IMG/VR virus record: IMGVR_UViG_3300025949_000069
Coordinates: 1 to 30,890 of that record
From: a virus
Length of the DNA stretch: 30,890 nt
Strand: one strand, 5' to 3'
Part shown: one piece after another, positions 7,009 to 12,953 of the stretch
Layout: each line of letters starts with the position of its first letter
How positions within the stretch are numbered: position 1 is the first letter of the stretch
Program-made: the position numbers and the translations under genes
The notes under the pieces: model-generated
The model's database searches: none
Seen by the model: the letters and a program-made list of their open reading frames with translations, nothing else
Told to the model about the DNA's origin: nothing

Positions 7009-7442
7009 CGAAGGCGGTCGAGTGGCGGCACGACACCATCCAGCAGACCTCGCCGGGCGTCACCGAGCATCGTCTGATGTGGGGCACCGCGTGCGTCGCA
7101 TCCGTGTGGTCGAACGGCACGTGGCACACGTGGGACCGACAGAGCACGGGCGGCGAGAACGCGAGCGAGCCAACCGTCGAGCGTGCGAAGCGAGAGGCCC
7201 TCGCGGCTCTCGTGCGCCAGAACGCGCGACCGTACAAGGGTTGGCAGGCCCACGCGCCGCGGTGTGCAGCGGCCATCGTCCGCGCGTGCGCGCTGGCGTG
7301 GGCACAGTCCCCGGTGACGTACCAAGAAGCGCGAGTGCTTCACGCCGCACTCTCGTGGAAGGCGCGTGAGCTGTGGTCTGAGCAGCGGCTCGCCGAGACG
7401 GTCGATGCGTTGCACTGCCGACAGATGGAGCATGGCCGGTGA
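7005..7442 (+). CDS. Hypothetical protein with N-terminal beta domain
   Basis: The product has 145 residues from a GTG overlapping the previous stop (GTGA). Its first 45 residues form probable strands (VEWRHDTIQQ, MWGTACVASVWSNGTWHTWD), as in the common small phage pattern '..W......g...l.v.g..vA.V...dg.W.a..' and the helix VERAKREALAALVRQN follows. The C-terminal half is helical. Function unknown. It shares the GCG-rich codon use of the two genes before it. Confidence 0.6.
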   Translation: MTKAVEWRHDTIQQTSPGVTEHRLMWGTACVASVWSNGTWHTWDRQSTGGENASEPTVERAKREALAALVRQNARPYKGWQAHAPRCAAAIVRACALAWAQSPVTYQEARVLHAALSWKARELWSEQRLAETVDALHCRQMEHGR

Positions 7443-7492
7443 AGCCCGCTGACCCCCGAGCACCCAGCGATGCGATGACGGTGGAGACATGA
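7439..7492 (+). CDS. 17-codon bridging mini-ORF
   Basis: A GTG overlaps the preceding stop (GTGA) and opens MKPADPRAPSDAMTVET, whose TGA overlaps the ATG of the next gene at 7489. The frame fills the gap of 46 bases between two genes and contains the GTGGAGA ribosome-binding site of the next one. It is probably a translational relay or a remnant. Confidence 0.3.
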   Translation: MKPADPRAPSDAMTVET

Positions 7493-7719
7493 CCAATCCC
7501 AAGCGCTCGCCTTCCGCTGCCGCTATCACAGCAGCAAGAGCAAGAGCCCTGGCTACGATAGCCGGTGAGTATGTGCCCCCTGCCCCGGTCAAGGCTAAGA
7601 GTCGGTCGAGGTTCAATCAATCGTTCGGCAAGGTGCCCAGAGAAGAGCCGGCGCTATACGGGAAGGGTGGCGCACCTGTGGGGCCCCCGCGTAGGTCAAG
7701 TCAGAAGAGGGAAACATGA
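7489..7719 (+). CDS. Small basic hypothetical protein
   Basis: GTGGAGA (7481-7487) precedes the ATG. The 76-residue product is Lys/Arg/Ser/Pro-rich, with an Ala-rich helix (AAAITAARARALATIAGEYV) and a basic, probably disordered second half. It overlaps the RuvC-like gene by ATGA and might help it bind DNA, which is conjecture. Function unknown. Confidence 0.55.
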   Translation: MTNPKRSPSAAAITAARARALATIAGEYVPPAPVKAKSRSRFNQSFGKVPREEPALYGKGGAPVGPPRRSSQKRET

Positions 7720-8249
7720 TCGTCCTGGGACTAGACCCGTCGCTCACGGCCTACGGGTGGGCCATCGTAGACCGCTCCCGCGACGTGGTGCTGTCGGCCG
7801 GCTGCATCCGCACCGAGAAGGACGCGAGGAAGTCGCACATGTACGCGGCAGACCAAGACGCGCTACGCGTGATCATGCTCGCCGAGGGGCTGGAGGAGGC
7901 CGTCCTCAAGGCGAGGTCTTTCGCTGGCTCCATCGACCAGTCGCCGCGAATCGTCTGCGAGGCCCCAGCAGGCGCGCAGCACGCGGCAAGCGCCAAGGCC
8001 CTTGGGCAGTCGTTCGGGGTTACCCTGGGCATCCTCGTGGCGGCGGGGCTGTACCCGCGACTCGTACAGGCCCACGAGGTGAAACTGCGGCTAGGAGGGT
8101 CCCGCGATGCCAGCAAGGCAGCGGTGGCTGACGGCGTCCAGGCGATGACCTCGTGGCGTTCCGAGGCCAGGACCAAGCCATCGCGCGAAGCGGAGTACGA
8201 CGCGGCAGCCGTGGCGCTGATGATGACCCTGGAAGAACTGCGAGCATGA
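7716..8249 (+). CDS. RuvC-like Holliday-junction resolvase
   Basis: RuvC-type enzymes of the RNase H fold cut branched DNA; phage versions resolve junctions before packaging. The product of 177 residues shows MIVLGLDPSLTAYGWAIVD at the N-terminus (catalytic Asp7 and the following Gly-Trp-Ala strand), IVCEAPAG (catalytic Glu82), a Ser/Gly helix ALGQSFGVTLGILVAAG, the basic SRDASKAAVADGV and the last acidic site EAEYDAAAVALMM (Glu160, Asp162). The length is like bacterial RuvC. The start is the ATG that overlaps the previous stop. With the Rad52-like and DUF968-like proteins it makes up a recombination set. Confidence 0.85.
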   Translation: MIVLGLDPSLTAYGWAIVDRSRDVVLSAGCIRTEKDARKSHMYAADQDALRVIMLAEGLEEAVLKARSFAGSIDQSPRIVCEAPAGAQHAASAKALGQSFGVTLGILVAAGLYPRLVQAHEVKLRLGGSRDASKAAVADGVQAMTSWRSEARTKPSREAEYDAAAVALMMTLEELRA

Positions 8250-8851
8250 CCCTCCGCAACGAAGATACCCGTACCGCTCGTGTGGCTGTGGTAGCCGCTG
8301 CCCTCTTCGTGCTGGCAGGGCTCCTCGGGCGCTGTGGAGCTGAGCCTTCCCCTGCTCTCGCCCAAGCACCAGGACGGCCCAGGTGGTCGCACACGTCGGC
8401 ACTGATGCTGGCGCAGGCCGCGGTGCATGAAGCCGACTGGAGAGCCCTGGGGGACCTCGGCGGCATCTTCCAAGTCGTGACCAACCGACGCCACGAGGGC
8501 GAGACGTTCGCCGCAGCCCTCCGGCGTGTGATGCCCAACCTCGCAGCAGGGAACACCGGGCGTGCGTGGGTGCTGGGCTTGCCCGTGGGCCCCATCCATC
8601 ACAGCCCGCCCGGCTGGCCCTGGAGGCTCCCGGCCGCTCACTTCTCCCAGGACTGGATGCGGCTACACGATCACGCCGTATCCCTCCTAACTGGTACCCA
8701 GGCTCCTCCATGCGAGGGGTACCCTACGAGATGGTTCGGACGTGTTTGCGACCGGGCACGCCTGGAAACGGCGCTAGAGTCTGGGATGTGGGTGGAGGTT
8801 CCGTGCGGAGGGACGGCCAACGCGTTCTTGAGTGCCATCGACCCCGACTAG
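8246..8851 (+). CDS. Secreted or anchored cell-wall-hydrolase-like protein
   Basis: The 201-residue product has a hydrophobic segment at residues 11-29 (ARVAVVAAALFVLAGLLG) followed by an Ala-rich stretch ending ALAQA, so it is exported or anchored. Residues about 52-115 (LMLAQAAVHEADW, then IFQVVTNRRHEGETFAAALR and WVLGLP) resemble the fold seen in SleB/transglycosylase-like phage proteins, with Glu62 in the place of the catalytic acid. The C-terminal part has a Cys-Gly pattern (PPCEGYPTRWFG, then VEVPCGGTANAF) shared by a phage family without proven activity. A role in lysis or host entry is inferred. It is the last gene before the promoter at 8895. Confidence 0.5.
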   Translation: MTLRNEDTRTARVAVVAAALFVLAGLLGRCGAEPSPALAQAPGRPRWSHTSALMLAQAAVHEADWRALGDLGGIFQVVTNRRHEGETFAAALRRVMPNLAAGNTGRAWVLGLPVGPIHHSPPGWPWRLPAAHFSQDWMRLHDHAVSLLTGTQAPPCEGYPTRWFGRVCDRARLETALESGMWVEVPCGGTANAFLSAIDPD

Positions 8852-8894
8852 AACACGTGTGGTTTCGTCGACTTGTGAAATAGTTGTGATTATC

Positions 8895-8924
8895 GCTTGC
8901 GGAAAGTCTGAAGCGGTGTAGATT
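8895..8924 (+). promoter_or_regulatory. Sigma70-like promoter, second copy, producing a leaderless transcript
   Basis: The 16-base block GCTTGCGGAAAGTCTG (8895-8910) is identical to that at 2402. It includes a -35-like TTGCGG (8897-8902); a -10-like TAGATT (8919-8924) follows after 16 bases. An A+T-rich tract (8870-8894) lies just upstream and may act as an UP element. Transcription is expected about seven bases after the -10, which is the ATG at 8931, so the mRNA would have almost no leader. There is no ribosome-binding site before that ATG, which agrees. The gap 8852-8930 contains no visible terminator. Confidence 0.7.
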
Positions 8925-8930
8925 CTACTC

Positions 8931-9233
8931 ATGCCGACGACGATGAACACGCAGCCGACCTGGACCGCTCAGTATGTCCGCCCGCTCAAGTCGACGTGGA
9001 TCCTCAACTGCAAGGCGTGCAAGGCTCATCTTCGGCTTGAGGCTGGCGAGGCTGTTCCGGTGGTCAACAAGACACCGCACGTGACTTGCTGCATCCCGGA
9101 CCGTCAGATGGACGCGAAGCTCCTCAAAGGATTCTTCTGTGCTGAGGTCGTCTGCTCGGCCATCTGCACCGGCGCCAAGGGTCACACCTGCGACTGTTCA
9201 TGCGGTGGCAAGAACCACGGAAAGGCGGCTTGA
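8931..9233 (+). CDS. Cys-rich phage protein with C-terminal CSCGGKNHG motif, probably leaderless
   Basis: The ATG follows the promoter by six bases and has no ribosome-binding site, so the start is fixed by the expected transcript end. The 100-residue protein has cysteines at 27, 30, 53, 54, 70, 75, 79, 87, 89 and 91. The end, CTGAKGHTCDCSCGGKNHGK, is a motif that recurs at the C-terminus of small phage proteins and probably binds zinc. No activity is known. Its position directly after a strong-looking promoter suggests early, high expression. Confidence 0.75.
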   Translation: MPTTMNTQPTWTAQYVRPLKSTWILNCKACKAHLRLEAGEAVPVVNKTPHVTCCIPDRQMDAKLLKGFFCAEVVCSAICTGAKGHTCDCSCGGKNHGKAA

Positions 9234-9234
9234 G

Positions 9235-9618
9235 ATGGAACCGACGGTGGGCCCGGAGCGGTACAGAAAGGGGGAGTGGGTGGTCAACGAAACGGACGTG
9301 TACACCCACCGTTACAAGACGCGCGGTCCAGAGCACTCCATCGGTTTCAGCATCGCGCACGTGCCGAGTAACACGCGGCTGATCTGGGGAATGAAGCGGC
9401 TGCCGGATGCCAAGGCGGTCGTGCGGTGGGTGAACGAGGTGTGCCCGTCGCCAAAGATCGAACGCGAGGACGGCGACGTGGTGTCCATGGACGAGGCGAG
9501 CGAGCGTGCGCTACGCGCCGTCGTCCTCCGCGTGGACCATGCGCGTCACCACAGGCTGACGATCCGCGCCGAGCGTGCACGGTCACTGCAAGACGTGCTT
9601 GCGGACCAAGACGAGTAA
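9235..9618 (+). CDS. Hypothetical protein upstream of the tRNA-like element
   Basis: The ATG at 9235 is one base after the previous stop; GGAAAGG lies a little further upstream than ideal. The 127-residue product has an N-terminal beta-type half (EWVVNETDVYTHRYKTRG, then SIAHVPSNTRLIWG) and a helical second half with a Val-Asp-His-Ala segment. There is no recognisable motif. The stop TAA (9616-9618) touches the first base of the tRNA-like element. Function unknown. Confidence 0.6.
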   Translation: MEPTVGPERYRKGEWVVNETDVYTHRYKTRGPEHSIGFSIAHVPSNTRLIWGMKRLPDAKAVVRWVNEVCPSPKIEREDGDVVSMDEASERALRAVVLRVDHARHHRLTIRAERARSLQDVLADQDE

Positions 9619-9755
9619 GGGGATGCAGCACGAGTGGACGTGCTCGGGTCACGGGACGCTGTGACCGCGGCTGGTCGGACGAGGGGGTAGCTACCCGAGC
9701 GAGGGCCAGACGATACGCGCGAGCGTGGTTGCGGGTTCGAACCCCGCCATCTCCA
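9619..9755 (+). ncRNA. tRNA-like structured element with canonical T-arm
   Basis: The gap 9619-9815 holds a canonical T-arm, GCGGG-TTCGAAC-CCCGC (9731-9747), followed by CATCTCC and A (9748-9755). GGGGATG, the first seven bases after the preceding stop (9619-9625), pairs with CATCTCC over seven positions (one G-U). A four-pair arm GCAC/GTGC (9628-9643, loop with GG) comes next, then CGGGT (9645-9649), which pairs with ACCCG (9693-9697) exactly where an anticodon stem belongs. All four cloverleaf helices exist, but the anticodon loop has 43 bases and the variable region 33, containing the hairpin ACGC-GCGA-GCGT. No CCA is encoded. It may be an interrupted tRNA, a tmRNA-like RNA, or an attachment-site copy of a host tRNA or tmRNA 3' end. 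Confidence 0.4.
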
Positions 9756-9815
9756 GAGGCCGACCCGGACTGATTCCGAGGTCGGTACCCGGTAGTGAAG
9801 GAAGGACAGAGACAC

Positions 9816-10208
9816 ATGAAGAACCCGAAGATCGAGGAACTCCAGCGCGACATCGCCAACAAGCAGACCGCCCTACGGGCCATCTTGGAGGCAGAGCACA
9901 AGGCCGCCCAAGCGCTCGTAGCAGAGACGGAGGAGGCTCTGGCGGTGCTGGGTGGGAAGGCCCCCGTGCAGACGCTGGCGCCCGCTCCGACCGACAAGGG
10001 CCGAGTGGGTAGCCGCCCCGCGGTGCGCGCTGCCCTGCGTCGCCTGGGAGCCATGACGGCGGGTGAGGTCTCGGTGGTCGCCAAGGTCTCCCGTGGCGCT
10101 GCGAGCGGGGCCCTGTTCCGACTCGTGACCGATGGTGAGGTGACGCGTACGCTCTCGCCCGGCCGCAAGCGGGATGCGGTCTACGAGCTGACGGCGAAGG
10201 GGGTCTAA
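9816..10208 (+). CDS. Coiled-coil plus winged-helix DNA-binding protein
   Basis: AAGGAAGGA (9798-9806) precedes the ATG at 9816. The 130-residue product has an N-terminal coiled coil (residues about 5-45, IEELQRDIANKQTALRAILE and on) likely to make dimers, a Pro-rich linker and a winged helix at about 64-128: AVRAALRRLGAMTAGEVSVV (helices one and two), SRGAASGALFRLVTDG (recognition helix) and a wing with Arg-Lys. It probably binds DNA as a regulator. It is the first gene after the tRNA-like element; 9756-9797 contains nothing further that I can identify. Confidence 0.7.
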   Translation: MKNPKIEELQRDIANKQTALRAILEAEHKAAQALVAETEEALAVLGGKAPVQTLAPAPTDKGRVGSRPAVRAALRRLGAMTAGEVSVVAKVSRGAASGALFRLVTDGEVTRTLSPGRKRDAVYELTAKGV

Positions 10209-10212
10209 GGCC

Positions 10213-10347
10213 ATGGCAGACGAAGGGCTCAAGGCCGGCATCGGATGCACGGCGGTCATCCTCGTCCTGACCATCAAGGTAGCCGCGTTCTGCGGCATGG
10301 TGTGGCTGGCTGTCTACGTGCTGCGTGCATGCGGGGTGCACCTGTGA
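10213..10347 (+). CDS. 44-residue membrane protein
   Basis: The ATG at 10213 follows AAGGGGG in the end of the preceding gene; the TGA overlaps a GTG of the next gene (GTGA at 10344). The product opens MADEGLKAGIGCTAV, and residues about 8-38 are almost entirely hydrophobic (ILVLTIKVAAFCGMVWLAVY), long enough for one long or two short membrane helices, with a single Lys at 22. It could be holin-like, but the sequence does not prove this, and no partner endolysin is adjacent. Confidence 0.6.
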   Translation: MADEGLKAGIGCTAVILVLTIKVAAFCGMVWLAVYVLRACGVHL

Positions 10348-11045
10348 CCGCCCTCCGGATCGGCCAGGCTTGCGAGTTCAAGCCTACCGCTGGCCTCGGT
10401 GGCTGGCGTCCTGGCGTGGTGGACGGCTTCGTCGGCCGTCTAATCTCGGTTCGGGCTGGGACCATCCTCCACAGCGTCAAGCCCTCCCACGTCCGCCCCT
10501 CTCGTGAAGAGACCAGACCAGACCGAGGAGCCCAGCAAGCAGCGGCAAGGGCTCAGCGTCTAGTGATGGCCCCTCCTCCGATGGACACCGAAGAGCCGGA
10601 AGAGGTCATCCCGCGAGACGTGGGCGTGGTGGACCTGTCCAGCCATGCCGTGAGGAAGGCTAACGCAGCCATGAAGAGGAACCCACCGAGGGACTTCGCA
10701 CCGCAACCCAAGGCCCCCAAGCCCACCCGCTCCCAAGCGTACCGAAAGCATGTGATCATGCAGGGCTGCGCCGTGACGGGTGCCATGGCGGAAGACGCGC
10801 ACCACTACTCCAGCAAGGGTATCTCGCGCGGCATGTCCGAGAAGGTATCCGACTTCTATTGCGTCCCGCTGACGCACGCGGCTCACATGGACTGGCACCG
10901 TCTCGGGTACATTCCCGAGTGCTATGACGCTGAGCCGGACCGCCTCAACCCGGCCCGCATGGCTACTCGTATCGCGATGTTGGAGGCCGCTCTCAAGTGT
11001 CTGGTGGCATGGCTGGAGACGAAGGAAGGCGAAGAAGATGAGTAA
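10344..11045 (+). CDS. DUF968-like HNH nuclease with N-terminal SH3-like domain
   Basis: The start is GTG overlapping the previous stop. The 233-residue product has an N-terminal beta-rich part (residues 1-50, RIGQACEFKPTAGLGGWRPG, a small SH3-like barrel), a basic, Pro-rich linker (50-130) and a C-terminal nuclease-like domain. There CAVTG (142-146), the AHHY pair at 152-155, KVSDFYCVPLTHAAHMDWHR (167-186) with His178, His181 and His185 match the DUF968 and Ref-type HNH recombination nucleases found in phages. It probably cuts DNA in recombination. The end overlaps the next gene by eight bases. Confidence 0.7.
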   Translation: MTALRIGQACEFKPTAGLGGWRPGVVDGFVGRLISVRAGTILHSVKPSHVRPSREETRPDRGAQQAAARAQRLVMAPPPMDTEEPEEVIPRDVGVVDLSSHAVRKANAAMKRNPPRDFAPQPKAPKPTRSQAYRKHVIMQGCAVTGAMAEDAHHYSSKGISRGMSEKVSDFYCVPLTHAAHMDWHRLGYIPECYDAEPDRLNPARMATRIAMLEAALKCLVAWLETKEGEEDE

Positions 11046-11412
11046 GAAGATCAAGCGACTCACGAAGCAAGAGGCGTTCAACAAGGTCTGGCGGTGGTTC
11101 GTGCGGGACAAGAAGCCGCAGAGCATCAAGGATGGCTATTGCATGTACCGTGGGCCCATGGGCGCCCGTTGCGCGGCAGGCGTGTGCATCCCGGATAGCC
11201 TCTACACCGAGGATATGGAGGGTGTAATCCTAAGCGTACCCACGCCGGTATTCGCCAAAGTGCTCCGCGTGTTCCCGCGCGGCGACCTAATACGCAACAT
11301 GCAATCGCTGCACGACGACGGCGAGCAGAAGGGCACCGTGTTCACCGCCAAGATGCGGAAGGGTCTCATGTACATCGCCAACGAGTACCGGCTCAAGGTG
11401 CCCTCGCGATGA
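11038..11412 (+). CDS. Conserved phage hypothetical protein (CxYRGPxGxxCAAG motif)
   Basis: The ATG at 11038 lies inside the end of the previous gene, behind GAAGGCGAAGAAG. The 124-residue product opens with KRLTKQEAFNKVWRWFV. Next come CMYRGPMGARCAAGVCIPDS and LYTEDMEG, a motif string I recognise from a widespread but uncharacterised phage family ('TKQEvFd.v..hL....k.s....g.C.YRg..G.kCAvG.lIpd..Y...mEG'). The rest is helical (LIRNMQSLHDD). No enzymatic role is known. It ends with an ATGA overlap. Confidence 0.75.
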   Translation: MSKKIKRLTKQEAFNKVWRWFVRDKKPQSIKDGYCMYRGPMGARCAAGVCIPDSLYTEDMEGVILSVPTPVFAKVLRVFPRGDLIRNMQSLHDDGEQKGTVFTAKMRKGLMYIANEYRLKVPSR

Positions 11413-11783
11413 CCTCCCACCAGAAGCCCGCCGACGCTCTCCGGCATCTGCAATACATGCACGCAAGGCTACTGGACCAAATCCGGGCCTACGACTCCTG
11501 GCCCGAGAACGACAAGCGCAAGGTGAGCCTCGGGCCTAGCCACGACAAAAACGTAGACCACGCCCCGGCCCTCGCTCTGGCAGTGGTAGCCGTCCGCCTC
11601 TACGAGAGAGAGCTACACCACGAGCCGCACGCCGTTGACCTCCTCGATCGTCTCGTAGCAGCCATGCGAGCAGTGAGAGGGGCACGTACCCGAGAGGAGA
11701 GGATCCAAGGGGAGGCGCTGGTAGAGGAGGTGATGAAGTCGTGCGGCCGCTTTTGCGATGACCTTCCGGACGGTGGGCGATGA
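11409..11783 (+). CDS. Hypothetical helical protein
   Basis: The ATG at 11409 overlaps the previous stop. The 124-residue product is helical, with His/Leu-rich segments (RHLQYMHARLLDQIRAYDSW, HHEPHAVDLLDRLVAAMRAV) and an acidic end. There is no signal peptide or known motif. Its TGA overlaps the next ATG. Function unknown. Confidence 0.6.
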   Translation: MTSHQKPADALRHLQYMHARLLDQIRAYDSWPENDKRKVSLGPSHDKNVDHAPALALAVVAVRLYERELHHEPHAVDLLDRLVAAMRAVRGARTREERIQGEALVEEVMKSCGRFCDDLPDGGR

Positions 11784-12109
11784 CGCCGCCGGAACTAGAC
11801 GCGCTAGCCGAACAGGTGCGGGCACAGGTAACGCGCAAAATGGCGTCAGAGTTGACCCGCAAGCTAGACGCGGAGATCAAGCAGGCCGTTGTCAAGGCGG
11901 TGGCCTCGTACATCGAAGCGGAAGTGATGCCGGCCGTCCTTGCCGAGTTGGAGAAGCGCAAGGCCAAGCTCGTGTTCGCGTGCGAGGACGGCGTGGCCTC
12001 TGGCGTGGCGGAGTATGCGAAGAAGTACACGGCGTCGAAGATGAGCAACCTCAATGGCCGCACGCCGGAACTCTTCGACGCCATCTTGCGCGGGCTGGTT
12101 AACCGGTGA
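11780..12109 (+). CDS. Hypothetical helical protein
   Basis: The ATG at 11780 overlaps the previous stop. The 109-residue product is nearly all helix, with an Ala/Lys/Glu-rich amphipathic stretch over residues 5-60 (a probable coiled coil, MASELTRKLDAEIKQAVVKA) and a short ordered end (LNGRTPELFDAILRGLVNR). No motif is recognised. The stop overlaps a GTG of the next gene. Confidence 0.6.
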   Translation: MTPPELDALAEQVRAQVTRKMASELTRKLDAEIKQAVVKAVASYIEAEVMPAVLAELEKRKAKLVFACEDGVASGVAEYAKKYTASKMSNLNGRTPELFDAILRGLVNR

Positions 12110-12375
12110 CCGCCCTCCCCAAGCCACTAGCCGACGACCTTGCAAGGGTCCGGCTAGCTCTCCATTCGCCACAGGCCGGCCCTGACGTTCTCAGCGCCCG
12201 TGAGTCCCTCGACCGGATAGAGGCGGCTCTCAGAGGCTCACAGGAGCTACGAAAGGCTACCCTTGCTCTTGGGGTCGTACTCCGGGAGTACCTGGACCGT
12301 GGCCCGCTGACCCGCTCTGGGGAGGTTCTGCTTGAGCGCATGTGTGATGCGGAGGAGAGGGCTACGCGTGGCTAG
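12106..12375 (+). CDS. Small hypothetical helical protein
   Basis: The start is GTG at 12106, overlapping the previous stop (GTGA). The 89-residue product is helical and Leu/Arg-rich (LADDLARVRLALHSPQAG, then ARESLDRIEAALRG and LGVVLREYLDRG). It ends TAG, and the next gene begins eight bases before that end. Function unknown. Confidence 0.55.
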   Translation: MTALPKPLADDLARVRLALHSPQAGPDVLSARESLDRIEAALRGSQELRKATLALGVVLREYLDRGPLTRSGEVLLERMCDAEERATRG

Positions 12376-12733
12376 GAAGCGCAACTACGAGGGCGTGCCG
12401 GTGCCGTATCGGTTCAATCTGGACTACGTGCAGCCAGGTGGCCCCATGCCCGAGCGAATCGCGCGCGTGAAGGTGGGCCACGGGGCATGGCGTGAGCCCA
12501 GCGGGCCGATCGAGCCAGGTCGTCCGCCGGTGACAGGCCGCCGTCACATCGACGCCGCCATCCGGCACAAGCGTCACAACGCCGTGAGCAAGGCCCTGAC
12601 CCGTGAGGCGTACGTCGGACGGGCAGACCTCCAGCCGCCCCCTCTCACCAAGCCCCGATCCTCCGGTGACTACGGAGAATGCCCAGACGAACAAGAGCTA
12701 CCATGGCACCTGAGACAGAAGCGGAAGCCATGA
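12368..12733 (+). CDS. Basic hypothetical protein
   Basis: The start GTG at 12368 is preceded by GGAGAGGG (12354-12361), well placed; an upstream in-frame ATG (12332) would overlap the previous gene more deeply. The 121-residue product is basic and Pro-rich (MARKRNYEGVPVPYRFNLDY, then GRPPVTGRRHIDAAIRHKRH). It has few predicted helices and no recognised motif. The stop overlaps the next ATG. Confidence 0.5.
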   Translation: MARKRNYEGVPVPYRFNLDYVQPGGPMPERIARVKVGHGAWREPSGPIEPGRPPVTGRRHIDAAIRHKRHNAVSKALTREAYVGRADLQPPPLTKPRSSGDYGECPDEQELPWHLRQKRKP

Positions 12734-12927
12734 CCATCACGTTGGATGACCTGCTCGCCGACCCGACGTGTTCAGCGCGGGCCGCGAGCCTCTTTGAGCG
12801 CCTCGGACCGGGCAGTGAAAGGCTCGTGGTCTTCTTCTGCGACCCGCTCATGTCTGTGGACCTGCGCGACAAGCGATGGCCGGAGAAGTTCGATACTGCT
12901 CACCCGACGCGCCGTAGGTTTCCATGA
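12730..12927 (+). CDS. Small hypothetical protein
   Basis: The ATG overlapping the previous stop (ATGA at 12730) is chosen over an in-frame ATG at 12679. The 65-residue product opens MTITLDDLLADPTCSARAAS and has a central strand (RLVVFFCDPLMSVDLR) and a basic tail. Function unknown. Confidence 0.45.
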   Translation: MTITLDDLLADPTCSARAASLFERLGPGSERLVVFFCDPLMSVDLRDKRWPEKFDTAHPTRRRFP

Positions 12928-12953
12928 CCATCACATCCGAGGACGGGCAATGA
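12924..12953 (+). CDS. 9-codon bridging mini-ORF
   Basis: An ATG overlaps the previous stop (ATGA) and opens MTITSEDGQ; its TGA overlaps the ATG of the methyltransferase gene at 12950. The first four codons, MTIT, are the same residues as in the gene before it, with similar codons. It is likely a translational relay and too short for a functional protein. Confidence 0.3.
   Translation: MTITSEDGQ

Noticed and set aside
9595-9605. A third partial copy of the promoter block, GTGCTTGCGGA
   Set aside because: It lies within a gene, shares only the first part of the block, and has no -10-like hexamer at 16-18 bases.
9642-9654. A Pro(CGG)-like anticodon loop CTCGGGT within CGTG/CACG
   Set aside because: The stem has four pairs, but there is no room for a D-arm upstream in the same fold, and the T-arm is about 77 bases away.
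9683-9755. A 73-base standard tRNA ending at the same T-arm, with GGGGGTA as 5' acceptor strand
   Set aside because: The size is right, but the acceptor has a mismatch at position 7, no anticodon stem can be formed at 27-43, and the D-arm is only CCC/GGG without the usual loop.
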